In this document: in pieces, positions 1-6,623 of the stretch
How the letters are laid out: every line of letters begins with the position of its first letter
How positions within the stretch are numbered: the first letter of the stretch is position 1
The notes under the pieces: model-generated
The model's input: the letters and a program-made list of their open reading frames with translations, nothing else
What the model was told of the DNA's origin: nothing
The model's database searches: none
Made by a program: the position numbers and the translations under genes
From: JACRDV01 sp024860865 [NCBI: Methanobacteriota archaeon]
GTDB taxonomy: Archaea > JACRDV01
Assembly: GCA_024860865.1 (NCBI GenBank)
Contig: JACRDV010000038.1
Span: 1 to 16,152 of the forward strand
Direction of reading: 5' to 3'
DNA length: 16,152 bases

Positions 1-298
1 CTTTAAAGCCATCTGTTGAAATTGACTCTAGGATAACTTCCATCATTCATTTTGCTTTTCCAAAGAAAATGCTCGCGCTCTCAAGGTCTCTGTATTCTGA
101 GAAGTGGCTCTCAATGCAAAACCTGCTCCCTAAATCAAGCATTGACCAGAAATAGTTTTTCTCTCCTAATACTTTTAAAACTGTTTCGTCTGCAAGCCCT
201 GCTTTAGGATGGACTTTAAATTTGCCCGTAAATATACTTTTTCATAGGAACAGGAACCGATAGTACATAAGAACCCACTTTGTTAGAGAAAAAACGAC
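1..298 (-). pseudogene. Decayed DDE-domain transposase (IS6-like), partial
   Basis: Reading the minus strand from 298 to 1 in one frame gives a transposase catalytic region: KVHPKAGLADETV, then GEKNYFWSMLDLGSRF, then SEYRDLE and finally STDGFK at the window edge. The Asp of ADET (codon 190-188) and the Asp of TDG (codon 13-11) are 59 codons apart, which fits the first two acidic residues of the DDE triad in IS6-type elements; the third would lie outside the window. The frame carries two TGA stops (244-242 and 49-47). Upstream, a short YYRFLFL segment resembles the N-terminal region of such enzymes but abuts the core directly, so the helix-turn-helix part appears deleted. It is therefore a dead remnant, not an active element. 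I see no terminal inverted repeat. The family assignment is from motif memory, not a search. Confidence 0.72.
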
Positions 299-313
299 TT
301 TAAGTCCAAAAGA

Positions 314-350
314 CTTTTATAACTAAAAACCCTAAATTAAATTGGTGTCT
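314..350 (+). promoter_or_regulatory. TATA-like element and GGTGT ribosome binding site of the toxin-antitoxin pair
   Basis: ACTTTTATAAC at about 313-323 is a TATA-like element about 35 bases before the ATG at 353. GGTGT at 343-347, five bases before the ATG, matches the archaeal GGTGA-type Shine-Dalgarno. Transcription would start near 343, so the leader would be very short. Confidence 0.45.
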
Positions 351-352
351 TA

Positions 353-628
353 ATGGGAGGAATAAGAGTCTACGTTTCAGATGAAGTAGAAAAACGCTTT
401 AGGAAAATTGCAATGGAGCAATTTGGGTACGGTAGAGGATCAATTAGCGCAGCTGCTGAAAAAGCTTTTCAACTCTGGATTGCCCAGACGAAACCGATCT
501 CAAAAAAAGTTGAAATTCCTGAGGATCCTGTAAAAGCAATAAGAGGTTTATTAAAAACCGTTAAGAAATCCAGTGTAGAACTACAACATGAGGCTATTAG
601 ACTTAGAGCTAAAAAAATGTTAAGCTGA
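353..628 (+). CDS. Ribbon-helix-helix-like antitoxin (VapB-type)
   Basis: This small basic protein of 91 residues probably is the antitoxin of the PIN-domain gene that follows after four bases. The N-terminal part, RVYVSDEVEKRFRKIA then SISAAAEKAFQLWI (residues 5-45), has the strand-helix-helix pattern of archaeal ribbon-helix-helix DNA-binding proteins. The second half (residues 50-91) is charged and rich in Lys, Glu and Arg, as expected for the flexible toxin-wrapping tail of an antitoxin. The ATG at 353 has a GGTGT ribosome binding site five bases upstream. If it works like known VapB proteins, the dimer would bind its own promoter around 313-345 and repress the pair. The toxin-antitoxin assignment rests mainly on size, fold pattern and the adjoining PIN gene. 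Confidence 0.7.
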   Translation: MGGIRVYVSDEVEKRFRKIAMEQFGYGRGSISAAAEKAFQLWIAQTKPISKKVEIPEDPVKAIRGLLKTVKKSSVELQHEAIRLRAKKMLS

Positions 629-632
629 TGCC

Positions 633-1043
633 ATGTTTTTAGTAGACGCTAATATATTTTTAGAATTGCAACTTGATCAAAAATTTGCAGATGATTGCGA
701 ACAAATACTTCGAAAATTTAGAGATGGTGAGCTTGTAGGTATAACTACAGATTTTCTTATAGATAGCATAGTAATTGTAATGGAGGATAATAAAAAAAGT
801 CCGGATGAGATTAAGCTCTTTTTAACTTCGTTGATTGGATATAAAGGCTTAGCTGTATACTCATTGACATTAAGTGATAAAATTTTAGCAACTGAACATA
901 TGAAACAATATAAATTAGATTTTGATGATTCAATAACTTATCAAGCAATGAAAAGCAATGAAATCAAAGAAATAATATCTTATGATTCTGATTTTGATGG
1001 GCTACTCAACATTAAGCGAACTATACCTTCTGAACTCTTGTAA
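633..1043 (+). CDS. PIN-domain ribonuclease toxin (VapC-type)
   Basis: This protein of 136 residues fits the usual VapC length. PIN-domain acidic residues are visible: Asp5 in FLVDANIFLE, Asp98/Asp99 in LDFDDSITYQAM, and Asp118/Asp120 in ISYDSDFDGL, followed by the IKRTIP ending common in this family. The second conserved acid is less obvious; Asp44 in DFLIDSIVIVME is the best candidate. Members are Mg-dependent endoribonucleases that cut tRNA, rRNA or mRNA and are held inactive by the cognate antitoxin. The gene starts four bases after the antitoxin stop, so the two are almost certainly one transcription unit. Like the genes around it, it sits next to a decayed transposase, which suggests an accessory region. 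The RNA target cannot be read from sequence. Confidence 0.82.
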   Translation: MFLVDANIFLELQLDQKFADDCEQILRKFRDGELVGITTDFLIDSIVIVMEDNKKSPDEIKLFLTSLIGYKGLAVYSLTLSDKILATEHMKQYKLDFDDSITYQAMKSNEIKEIISYDSDFDGLLNIKRTIPSELL

Positions 1044-1045
1044 TT

Positions 1046-1573
1046 TTATTTATATTTCAAATGACATTCTGCTGATAACTTAGCCAATACTTGAGATAAT
1101 CTTTTAATCTCGTCCATGTTTTTGTCAATGATGGCTTTCTTAAGCTCTCCAACCTTTTGAGAGTAGTTTATCATTTCCTTTTTCCATTCTGGTTTAGCAC
1201 AACTTTCGCACTTTGTTACTAACCCTTCAAACTTAGCAAACTGCTCAATTGCTGGAATTACGCCGCCTCTGATAGTTCTATTAATATTTGAAAATTCAGT
1301 GCTTAGTTCACGCATTAAATCTTTAATTGAAGGTTTTGCTTCTGTAGGCACAGCCGTTACTTTAGTTTCGCTTGGAATCCATTTTAGCTCTATCTCAAAT
1401 TTTCCTTTATCAGGTTTTTCTTTATACTCTAATTCAACTTCAACCGACTCAGGAATTGAAATTTCACCTTTGCCAAAATCGAGTGCACCCTTTTCCTCAA
1501 GGGTTTTCCCAAGTTGAATCAATAGTTTACTTATTTCCTCTTTTCTCATCTTTTTTCTTTCTTCAAACTCCAT
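1046..1573 (-). CDS. Amphi-Trp domain protein with Cys-containing helical C-terminal domain
   Basis: Residues 1-67 match the amphi-Trp domain pattern: an N-terminal helix (KEEISKLLIQLGKTLEEKG) followed by alternating-polarity strands ending in KFEIELKWIP. This small domain occurs in archaea and bacteria and its function is not established. I chose the ATG at 1573 because GGTGA (1583-1579) lies five bases upstream; an in-frame TTG at 1591 would place the ribosome binding site inside the gene. After a Pro-rich linker (about 68-82) comes a helical domain (about 83-175) with C122-E-S-C125 and a terminal C170-H171-L-K-Y-K. That ending resembles cytochrome c' proteins, but the first Cys of CxxCH is missing. 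The gene converges on the PIN gene with a two-base gap. No signal peptide is seen, so it is probably cytoplasmic. Confidence 0.72.
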   Translation of the reverse strand: MEFEERKKMRKEEISKLLIQLGKTLEEKGALDFGKGEISIPESVEVELEYKEKPDKGKFEIELKWIPSETKVTAVPTEAKPSIKDLMRELSTEFSNINRTIRGGVIPAIEQFAKFEGLVTKCESCAKPEWKKEMINYSQKVGELKKAIIDKNMDEIKRLSQVLAKLSAECHLKYK

Positions 1574-1649
1574 ATCTCTCACCGGAATCAAAATAATACA
1601 ACTGACCTTAAAAACATAAAAATTGTATTAAATAGAGATAAAAACAACA

Positions 1650-2339
1650 CTATTTACGCATTAGCTCCTTTAATTTGTTATAAACCCCAAGTTTTTTAGA
1701 TAGCACACGAACATGTTTCCAGTCAAGCCCTTTACTATATTTTGTTATAAGAAATGCTGCACTTTCAAAACGTTCATAAAGTATTAAGTAAGGGATGAGG
1801 TCCTCAATTGTAGCCACTTTGACTTTTATGCCAATTATATCAACGGATTTAGCCTCTTTGACCTCACGCCTTTCCCTTTCTGATCTGATTGGAATTATAT
1901 CTAACCTAAAATAAGGTAACGGCTTTAAAAGAGCTGTAGCATGAGCCTTATTTGAGAGGGCCTGCTTAAGATCATTAACATTAACATCGAATCCTGCTTT
2001 AACTATGGTTTTGCTTAGCTTCTCTGCTTCATCTGCATGATAATCAATTAAAATATCCACATCAGCCGTTGAGAGAGGTCTGCCGTAAATAGCCGCAGCA
2101 GCGTTTCCAATAATAGCATAACTAAAGCCACTCTTGTTGAGATTTTGGGCAAGTTTTGCAATAATTTCTACAAGCTTTTTTGAATCAAGAGATATAGAAG
2201 CACCCCCCAAGCTGCTAAAAAAATTAAACAGAGAGAACATCAAAGTAAGTCTCTCTTCTGGATTTAAGTGCCTTGTTTGAGTATCCTCAATTTCAAATTT
2301 GGTTCGCCACCTACCGCGCCAAATTAAAACTTCGTGCAT
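1650..2339 (-). CDS. Nucleotidyltransferase-fold protein (AbiEii/DUF6036-like)
   Basis: The central part (residues 72-100) reads YAIIGNAAAAIYGRPLSTADVDILID, the signature of polymerase-beta-type nucleotidyltransferases: a Gly-containing first motif, a YGR-x-ST turn, then Asp93-x-Asp95. A third acid, Asp147 in FRLDII, fits the catalytic triad. The C-terminal part (about 160-229) has the DIIGIKVKVATIEDLI pattern of these proteins, in which a short strand precedes a helix. Relatives include AbiEii-type toxins and uncharacterised DUF6036 proteins. The usual GG of the first motif is GN here. No AbiEi-type antitoxin lies beside it. The ATG at 2339 is preceded by GAAGG seven bases upstream. The gene lies 55 bases downstream of the DNA polymerase gene on the same strand and might be read through from it. 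The substrate is unknown. Confidence 0.75.
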   Translation of the reverse strand: MHEVLIWRGRWRTKFEIEDTQTRHLNPEERLTLMFSLFNFFSSLGGASISLDSKKLVEIIAKLAQNLNKSGFSYAIIGNAAAAIYGRPLSTADVDILIDYHADEAEKLSKTIVKAGFDVNVNDLKQALSNKAHATALLKPLPYFRLDIIPIRSERERREVKEAKSVDIIGIKVKVATIEDLIPYLILYERFESAAFLITKYSKGLDWKHVRVLSKKLGVYNKLKELMRK

Positions 2340-2394
2340 ATAAATGCCTTCAAATTACAATATCATTAATTGGAAGTGTTTATATTAAAATGCC

Positions 2395-4629
2395 TCAGAA
2401 TAACTTTGCCTGGCGAGTGGTCGATTTAAGATCAGCTTCGGTATATCCTAAGGCGCTCATCACTCTCATGACAGCGGGCAATACTTGATTATCAATGTAA
2501 TAGTTAGGATCATAATCTTCAATTTTTGCTTCTTCAGCTGGAACAGCCCTTTTGCTCAGCATTTCAGGTCCCTTTCTTATCATGTAACCAATTATTGAGC
2601 CTACTGCTACTGGCCTTCCCTTGGTTCTTGCAATTTTTGCAGCTGTTACATGTGCTTCCTCAACTTCATATCTTGCAATCTCTCTTGTAAGTTGAGTGTA
2701 GATTATCATATCTTCAAGCATAACATTGCGTGCAATGATATTGGCAATTGTTTGCCTGATTATACCTGCTGCCTTCTCTGAATTTCCTTCCCTTAAAATT
2801 GCCTCTAAAACCAATCTTTGTGTCTTTTTTGCAATTGGAGCCCAATCTCTCCTAACAACTTCAAGGCCGCGGGCTGTTATCCTCCCATCTTCACCAGCCA
2901 AAGCATACCGTTTTTTAGTAACTAGTAAACCTCTTGGGTAGAATCCTTGGAACTCAAGTTGGATTATCCCTGGCAGCGATTTGTTTACTTCCTCAATAAA
3001 AGCAAATGCTTTTTCCTTAGGGTTATTTTCAACTGTGGTGAAAAGCGAATCGGTATCAGCGTAAATCGCATGAAGCCCAAATTTTTCCGCAAGATCAATA
3101 GTTTTTGTTATGTAATATCGGCCATATGCAGTGACGCTGGCAGCAGCTTCTTTGCAATACCATCTAAAGCGGGAATAGGCCAGAGTCCCATAAAATGCAT
3201 TTGAGGCGACCTTAATCGCTTCTTGCTGAACATTTAACATGCGAAATTCAATTGAATCTATTGGTAAAGTTTTCATTTTCTTTTTAATTTCCATCCTGCG
3301 ATTAATTAGCTCTTCTAAAATTGTCGGAAAAAATCCTCTGCGCTTAGCACAGAATTTAAAGCCAACTTCAGGCGCAAGATGGGCTTTTTCATTTGTGCAA
3401 CATACACAGTTAATAGTGGAAGGATCAATATTGTGACTCACTATTACTGTAGGATACATGCTCTTAAAATCGAAAACCAGAATGTTTTTATGCAGTCCCC
3501 TTTCAGGTTCTTTCACATATGCTCCAACAATTGGGGCCTCGGACTCTCTGCGTAAAACTTCTTCTCTCCTTGGCTTGTTTGGGATTAACTCCTCAATCTC
3601 ATAAGCTTTAGCCATTAACAAATATTCAACAATTTGACCGGCTGTTACCCTTGCAACATCGAAAAGTGGTTGCCTAATCAATCTCGCAAGTTCGATTTTT
3701 TGCGGTAAAAGTTTCTCTCCAAGTTCAAGTGTTACTTCAACATCGCTTAGAGAATATTCAATTAGCTCAAGAAGTTTTTCTCCGCCTTCTTCCCAATACC
3801 TCCAGATTTCATACCCAGGTATCTCTGGTTTTTCTCTTCCTAAAAGTTCGTGTGCAACTACATCTAAAGTATAATTAGCAAGTCTAATTGCCCTTCTAAC
3901 CGAAGGGAATATATCAATATTAATTCTACCTTTAATCTTGGCCCGAGGTGCCATCCCCCCTCTTCTGAACCTGAGTGCAGCAGGCTCTCTACCTAACAAA
4001 AATGGAATTCTATTATAGTCAAGTCTATCTCTCAGGTACGGTATGTCGAATGAATCCGAGTTAAAACCTAGCAAAATTTCTGGATCCCTCTCTTCAATGA
4101 TTTTAAGAAAACGTTGGAGCAATTCTTTTTCATTTTTCAATATTTCAACATAATCTGGTTGAGTTGGAAGAGTTTTAGCTTGTTTGCTATAAAAAGTGAG
4201 GGCCTTTTGAAAACCTTTGTTATCAAGTAAACTAATCACAATAATTGGATCTCTTTTGGGTCTTGGCGTACCTTCTGGATTATACACTTCAAGATCGAAA
4301 GCTAGAACATCTAGTTTTGGAAATTCTGGCTTAACAATCGGTCTTGGCGAAGAAGTCGCTTCAATAACTTGGTCAACTAATAATTTTCCTCTTTCTACTT
4401 CCTTTCCTTCAACTTGGACCCATGTAAAGGGAATTAATCCTTTTTCAATTATGTATTTTTTCTCAAAGGGGATATCGTACTCTCGGGGTTCTTTTACCGT
4501 AGGCATTATCCTAACTTGGTCCCGCACTTCTTGAACATGTTGCGGATGAAAAGTAACTATTTTGATTACTTCAATTGGATTGCCATAGATTGTTCTGGTT
4601 ACAACCTCAGTTCTCTTAACATTTGACAA
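2395..4629 (-). CDS. polB: Family B DNA polymerase (intact-frame part from the first canonical start)
   Basis: This is a proofreading DNA polymerase of the archaeal B family, the likely replicative or repair enzyme. The exonuclease motifs are present: FDLEVYN (Exo I, D-x-E), GFNSDSFDIPYL (Exo II) and YSLSD (Exo III). The polymerase motifs follow in order: DFKSMYPT (motif A), VASNAFYGTLAYSR (motif B), YADTDSLF (motif C) and TKKRYAL (KKRY). All catalytic residues are kept. The protein ends in TRQAKLF, a short form of the PCNA-binding peptide that lacks the usual trailing residues. The only canonical in-frame start is TTG at 4629, but homologous sequence clearly continues upstream to about 4810; see the separate entry. 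The TTG has no good ribosome binding site and would remove the first 60 residues of the N-terminal domain, so I doubt that it is the real start. Confidence 0.95.
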   Translation of the reverse strand: MSNVKRTEVVTRTIYGNPIEVIKIVTFHPQHVQEVRDQVRIMPTVKEPREYDIPFEKKYIIEKGLIPFTWVQVEGKEVERGKLLVDQVIEATSSPRPIVKPEFPKLDVLAFDLEVYNPEGTPRPKRDPIIVISLLDNKGFQKALTFYSKQAKTLPTQPDYVEILKNEKELLQRFLKIIEERDPEILLGFNSDSFDIPYLRDRLDYNRIPFLLGREPAALRFRRGGMAPRAKIKGRINIDIFPSVRRAIRLANYTLDVVAHELLGREKPEIPGYEIWRYWEEGGEKLLELIEYSLSDVEVTLELGEKLLPQKIELARLIRQPLFDVARVTAGQIVEYLLMAKAYEIEELIPNKPRREEVLRRESEAPIVGAYVKEPERGLHKNILVFDFKSMYPTVIVSHNIDPSTINCVCCTNEKAHLAPEVGFKFCAKRRGFFPTILEELINRRMEIKKKMKTLPIDSIEFRMLNVQQEAIKVASNAFYGTLAYSRFRWYCKEAAASVTAYGRYYITKTIDLAEKFGLHAIYADTDSLFTTVENNPKEKAFAFIEEVNKSLPGIIQLEFQGFYPRGLLVTKKRYALAGEDGRITARGLEVVRRDWAPIAKKTQRLVLEAILREGNSEKAAGIIRQTIANIIARNVMLEDMIIYTQLTREIARYEVEEAHVTAAKIARTKGRPVAVGSIIGYMIRKGPEMLSKRAVPAEEAKIEDYDPNYYIDNQVLPAVMRVMSALGYTEADLKSTTRQAKLF

Positions 4630-4817
4630 ATTAGCTAATCTTTCAGCGAGCTCTTTTGCTAAAATATTTTTTGGAATTGCATAAAAATAAGGCTCGAAAT
4701 TAGGATCATGGATCGCAACGATTTTTTCATCAAAAGTTTTAAGATAAAGCCTTATAACAGCTTCTTTTTCGCTCTTTGAAAGATGGTCGATATCAAAGAA
4801 TAACCCTTCAACCGTTT
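4630..4817 (-). other. polB: Missing N-terminus of DNA polymerase, in frame but without a start codon
   Basis: In the polymerase frame, minus-strand codons from 4815 to 4630 translate to VEGLFFDIDHL, EAVIRLYLKTFDEK, then DPNFEPYFYAIPKN. This is the classic start of archaeal family B polymerases, including the FePYFY segment. No ATG, GTG or TTG occurs in this frame, and a TAA closes it at 4818-4816. A TTG at 4811, with AGAAGGG about ten bases upstream, lies in the other frame: adding one T to GGTTA near 4804 would give MKGLFFDID and an 805-residue protein. A single-base deletion, real or from sequencing, is the simplest explanation. Confidence 0.8.
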
Positions 4818-4818
4818 A

Positions 4819-4899
4819 AATCCCTTCTTAGCTTTTAGTTATGCCTACGTTAGAAAAAACTTTAACTACTAGTAAATAAGTTAAACTAATTGGGGTAAA
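4819..4899. promoter_or_regulatory. Divergent promoter region between polB and the leu/ilv operon
   Basis: On the plus strand an A-rich stretch followed by CTTTAACT (4860-4867) and AGTAAATA (4871-4878) are two TATA-like candidates. They would place transcription starts near 4890 or 4900, just before or at the leader reading frame. On the minus strand, AGTTTAACTTATTTAC (4885-4870) could serve polB. ACTACTAG (4865-4872) is the inverse of CTAGTAGT (4927-4934), which lies inside the leader frame. Which TATA element is used is not decidable from sequence. Confidence 0.5.
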
Positions 4900-4968
4900 A
4901 TGACTACAAATATTGAATACTTGCTTCTAGTAGTAATTTTGCTTATTTTGTTATAAGTAGTCATCCCC
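4892..4968 (+). promoter_or_regulatory. Long-range hairpin enclosing the leader peptide frame
   Basis: GGGG (4892-4895) pairs with CCCC (4965-4968), and ATGACTAC (4900-4907) pairs exactly with GTAGTCAT (4957-4964), leaving a four-base bulge (4896-4899). The 5' arm contains the leader ribosome binding site and start codon; the 3' arm begins at the first base after the leader stop. An alternative pairing of ACTAC (4903-4907) with GTAGT (4930-4934), inside the Leu/Val codons, would exclude the first. A T-rich run (4977-4985) follows the 3' arm. Pairing was found by eye; no energies were computed. Confidence 0.55.
4900..4956 (+). CDS. Candidate leader peptide of the branched-chain amino acid operon
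   Basis: An ATG at 4900 opens an 18-codon frame, MTTNIEYLLLVVILLILL, ending at TAA 4954-4956. Seven codons are Leu (using TTG, CTT, CTA and TTA), three Ile and two Val, so 12 of 18 residues are the end products of the genes that follow: leuA, cimA, ilvB, ilvN and ilvC. GGGGT (4892-4896) just before the ATG could be a ribosome binding site, although the spacing of three bases is short; leaderless initiation is also possible given the TATA-like AGTAAATA at 4871-4878. The composition and position match the leader peptides that control ilv and leu operons by ribosome stalling in bacteria. I know of no established archaeal counterpart. The alternative is a chance hydrophobic frame or a tiny membrane peptide. 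Confidence 0.62.
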   Translation: MTTNIEYLLLVVILLILL

Positions 4969-4982
4969 ATCGTCCGTTTTCT

Positions 4983-4998
4983 CTTCGGCTTTCCGGAG
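4983..4998 (+). promoter_or_regulatory. Hairpin covering the leuA Shine-Dalgarno sequence
   Basis: CTTCGG (4983-4988) and CCGGAG (4993-4998) form a six-pair stem, with one G-U pair, around a four-base CTTT loop. The 3' arm contains the GGAG ribosome binding site (4995-4998), nine bases before the leuA ATG at 5008. Folding would hide it. An upstream TCCG (4973-4976) could compete for CGGA (4994-4997). Confidence 0.5.
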
Positions 4999-5007
4999 TT
5001 GATTTTT

Positions 5008-6564
5008 ATGGTTTCTGAAGAGACCTTTTATGTAAGTCAATTGGTAAAAAAATCTGTTCCGAAGGTTGGCAGGATCAAGGTATTTGATACCACGCTCAGA
5101 GATGGTGAGCAAACACCTGGCGTTTCATTAACGCCTGAAGAAAAGCTCGAAATAGCCACCCAACTGGATAAACTGGGAGTTGACATAATTGAAGCCGGTT
5201 TTCCAATTACCTCGGATGGTGAAAAAAAAGCAGTTAAATTGATCGCAAAAGCAGGGCTAAAATCTGAGATTTGCGGGCTGGCAAGAGTAACTCAAACTGA
5301 CTTAGATGCTGCAATTAACTGCGATGTCCCATATGTTCATACTTTCGTTGGGACTTCTGAAATCCACATGAAAGTTAAGCTGAAAATGATGCCGGAGCAA
5401 ATTTTAGAAAAAGCAGTTTGGGCCGTAGATTATGTAAAAAATCATGGATTAATTTGTGAATTCTCACCGGAGGATGCAACTAGAACTGATATGGCTTTCC
5501 TAAAGAAAATTTGTAAAGCAGTTCAAGAGGCAAAAGTTGACAAGATTAATATTCCAGATACAGTTGGGGTAATGGTTCCAACTGTTATGAAAAACTTCAT
5601 TTCAGAGTTAAAAAAAGTGATAAAAGTTCCAATTAGCGTTCACTGCCACAACGACCTTGGATTAGCAGTTGCAAATTCTATAGCTGCTGTTGAAGGTGGC
5701 GCAACACAAGTTCATGCCACTATTAATGGACTAGGTGAACGAGCTGGCAATGCAGCATTAGAAGAGGTTGTGATGGGATTAATTGCATTTTATGATGCTC
5801 AAACAAATATCAATACTAAACTAATTGCGGAAACTTCTGAATTAGTTGCTAGATTAACAGGAATTCGCCCTCAACCAAATAAAGCCATAGTTGGCGAAAA
5901 TGCATTTGCACACGAAGCTGGTATCCATGTGCATGGGGTCTTAACCTCTCCAGCTACTTATGAACCAATTACTCCTGAGATGGTTGGCCATAAAAGAAGA
6001 TTGGTTTTGGGAAAACATGTAGGTTCCCATGGAGTGAAAGCTGCACTAGATGAGCTTAATATACAGACAACTCCTGAACAACTCCAAGAGATAGTCACTA
6101 GGATTAAAGCAATTGGCGATAAAGGTAAAACAGTAACTGATGCGGATTTAAGAGCAATTGCTGAAGCAATTGTTGGAGAACTTACCAAAGAAGAAAAAAT
6201 AGTAACACTTGATGAACTTGCAGTAGTTACTGGAAACAGAGTAATTCCAACAGCATCTGTCAAGTTAGTTGTTGAGGGCAAAGAAAGAATAGCCTCAGCT
6301 ACGGGAGTTGGACCGGTCGATGCTGCTCTCAACGCAATTCAAAAAGTATTGGAGCTCCAAGATATTAGACTTAGAGAATATAGATTAGAAGCAATAACCG
6401 GCGGATCTGATGCAATAGCTGAGGTAATGATAAAAATTGAAGATAAATTTAGAAACATAGTTTCAGCAAAAGCAGCGCGCGAAGACATAGTTATGGCATC
6501 AGTTGAAGCTATGGTTAATGCAATTAATAGAATCCTGCTCAAACGCAGGGCAATAGCTGGTTAA
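5008..6564 (+). CDS. leuA: 2-isopropylmalate synthase (LeuA-type)
   Basis: This enzyme probably condenses 2-oxoisovalerate with acetyl-CoA, the first committed step of leucine synthesis. [12 protein letters not shown] (residues 27-38) holds the catalytic Arg31 and metal-binding Asp32; HCHNDLG supplies the other metal ligands; NGLGERAGNA is the second family signature; AFAHEAGIH follows. The C-terminal third (about 390-518) is the LeuA allosteric dimer domain with [13 protein letters not shown], so feedback inhibition is likely. The EAGFP and HTFVGTSEIH segments resemble LeuA rather than CimA, in contrast to the next gene. The ATG at 5008 has GGAG nine bases upstream; the in-frame TTG at 4999 directly abuts that site and is rejected. 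The length of 518 residues is normal. Homocitrate synthase activity cannot be excluded by eye. A candidate leader peptide precedes it. Confidence 0.85.
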   Translation: MVSEETFYVSQLVKKSVPKVGRIKVFDTTLRDGEQTPGVSLTPEEKLEIATQLDKLGVDIIEAGFPITSDGEKKAVKLIAKAGLKSEICGLARVTQTDLDAAINCDVPYVHTFVGTSEIHMKVKLKMMPEQILEKAVWAVDYVKNHGLICEFSPEDATRTDMAFLKKICKAVQEAKVDKINIPDTVGVMVPTVMKNFISELKKVIKVPISVHCHNDLGLAVANSIAAVEGGATQVHATINGLGERAGNAALEEVVMGLIAFYDAQTNINTKLIAETSELVARLTGIRPQPNKAIVGENAFAHEAGIHVHGVLTSPATYEPITPEMVGHKRRLVLGKHVGSHGVKAALDELNIQTTPEQLQEIVTRIKAIGDKGKTVTDADLRAIAEAIVGELTKEEKIVTLDELAVVTGNRVIPTASVKLVVEGKERIASATGVGPVDAALNAIQKVLELQDIRLREYRLEAITGGSDAIAEVMIKIEDKFRNIVSAKAAREDIVMASVEAMVNAINRILLKRRAIAG

Positions 6565-6623
6565 GTTCTTAGCAAAATTAATAAATCATTTCCAATAATT
6601 GCACAATACCCTTGGTGTAAAAA

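Noticed and set aside
4999-5007. TTG at 4999 as the leuA start
   Set aside because: The GGAG site ends at 4998, leaving no spacing, whereas the ATG at 5008 has nine bases.
5958-6332. Minus-strand open frames within leuA and cimA (also 7601-7900)
   Set aside because: They are the reverse complement of conserved coding sequence, rich in Ser and Thr, without family motifs or promoters.
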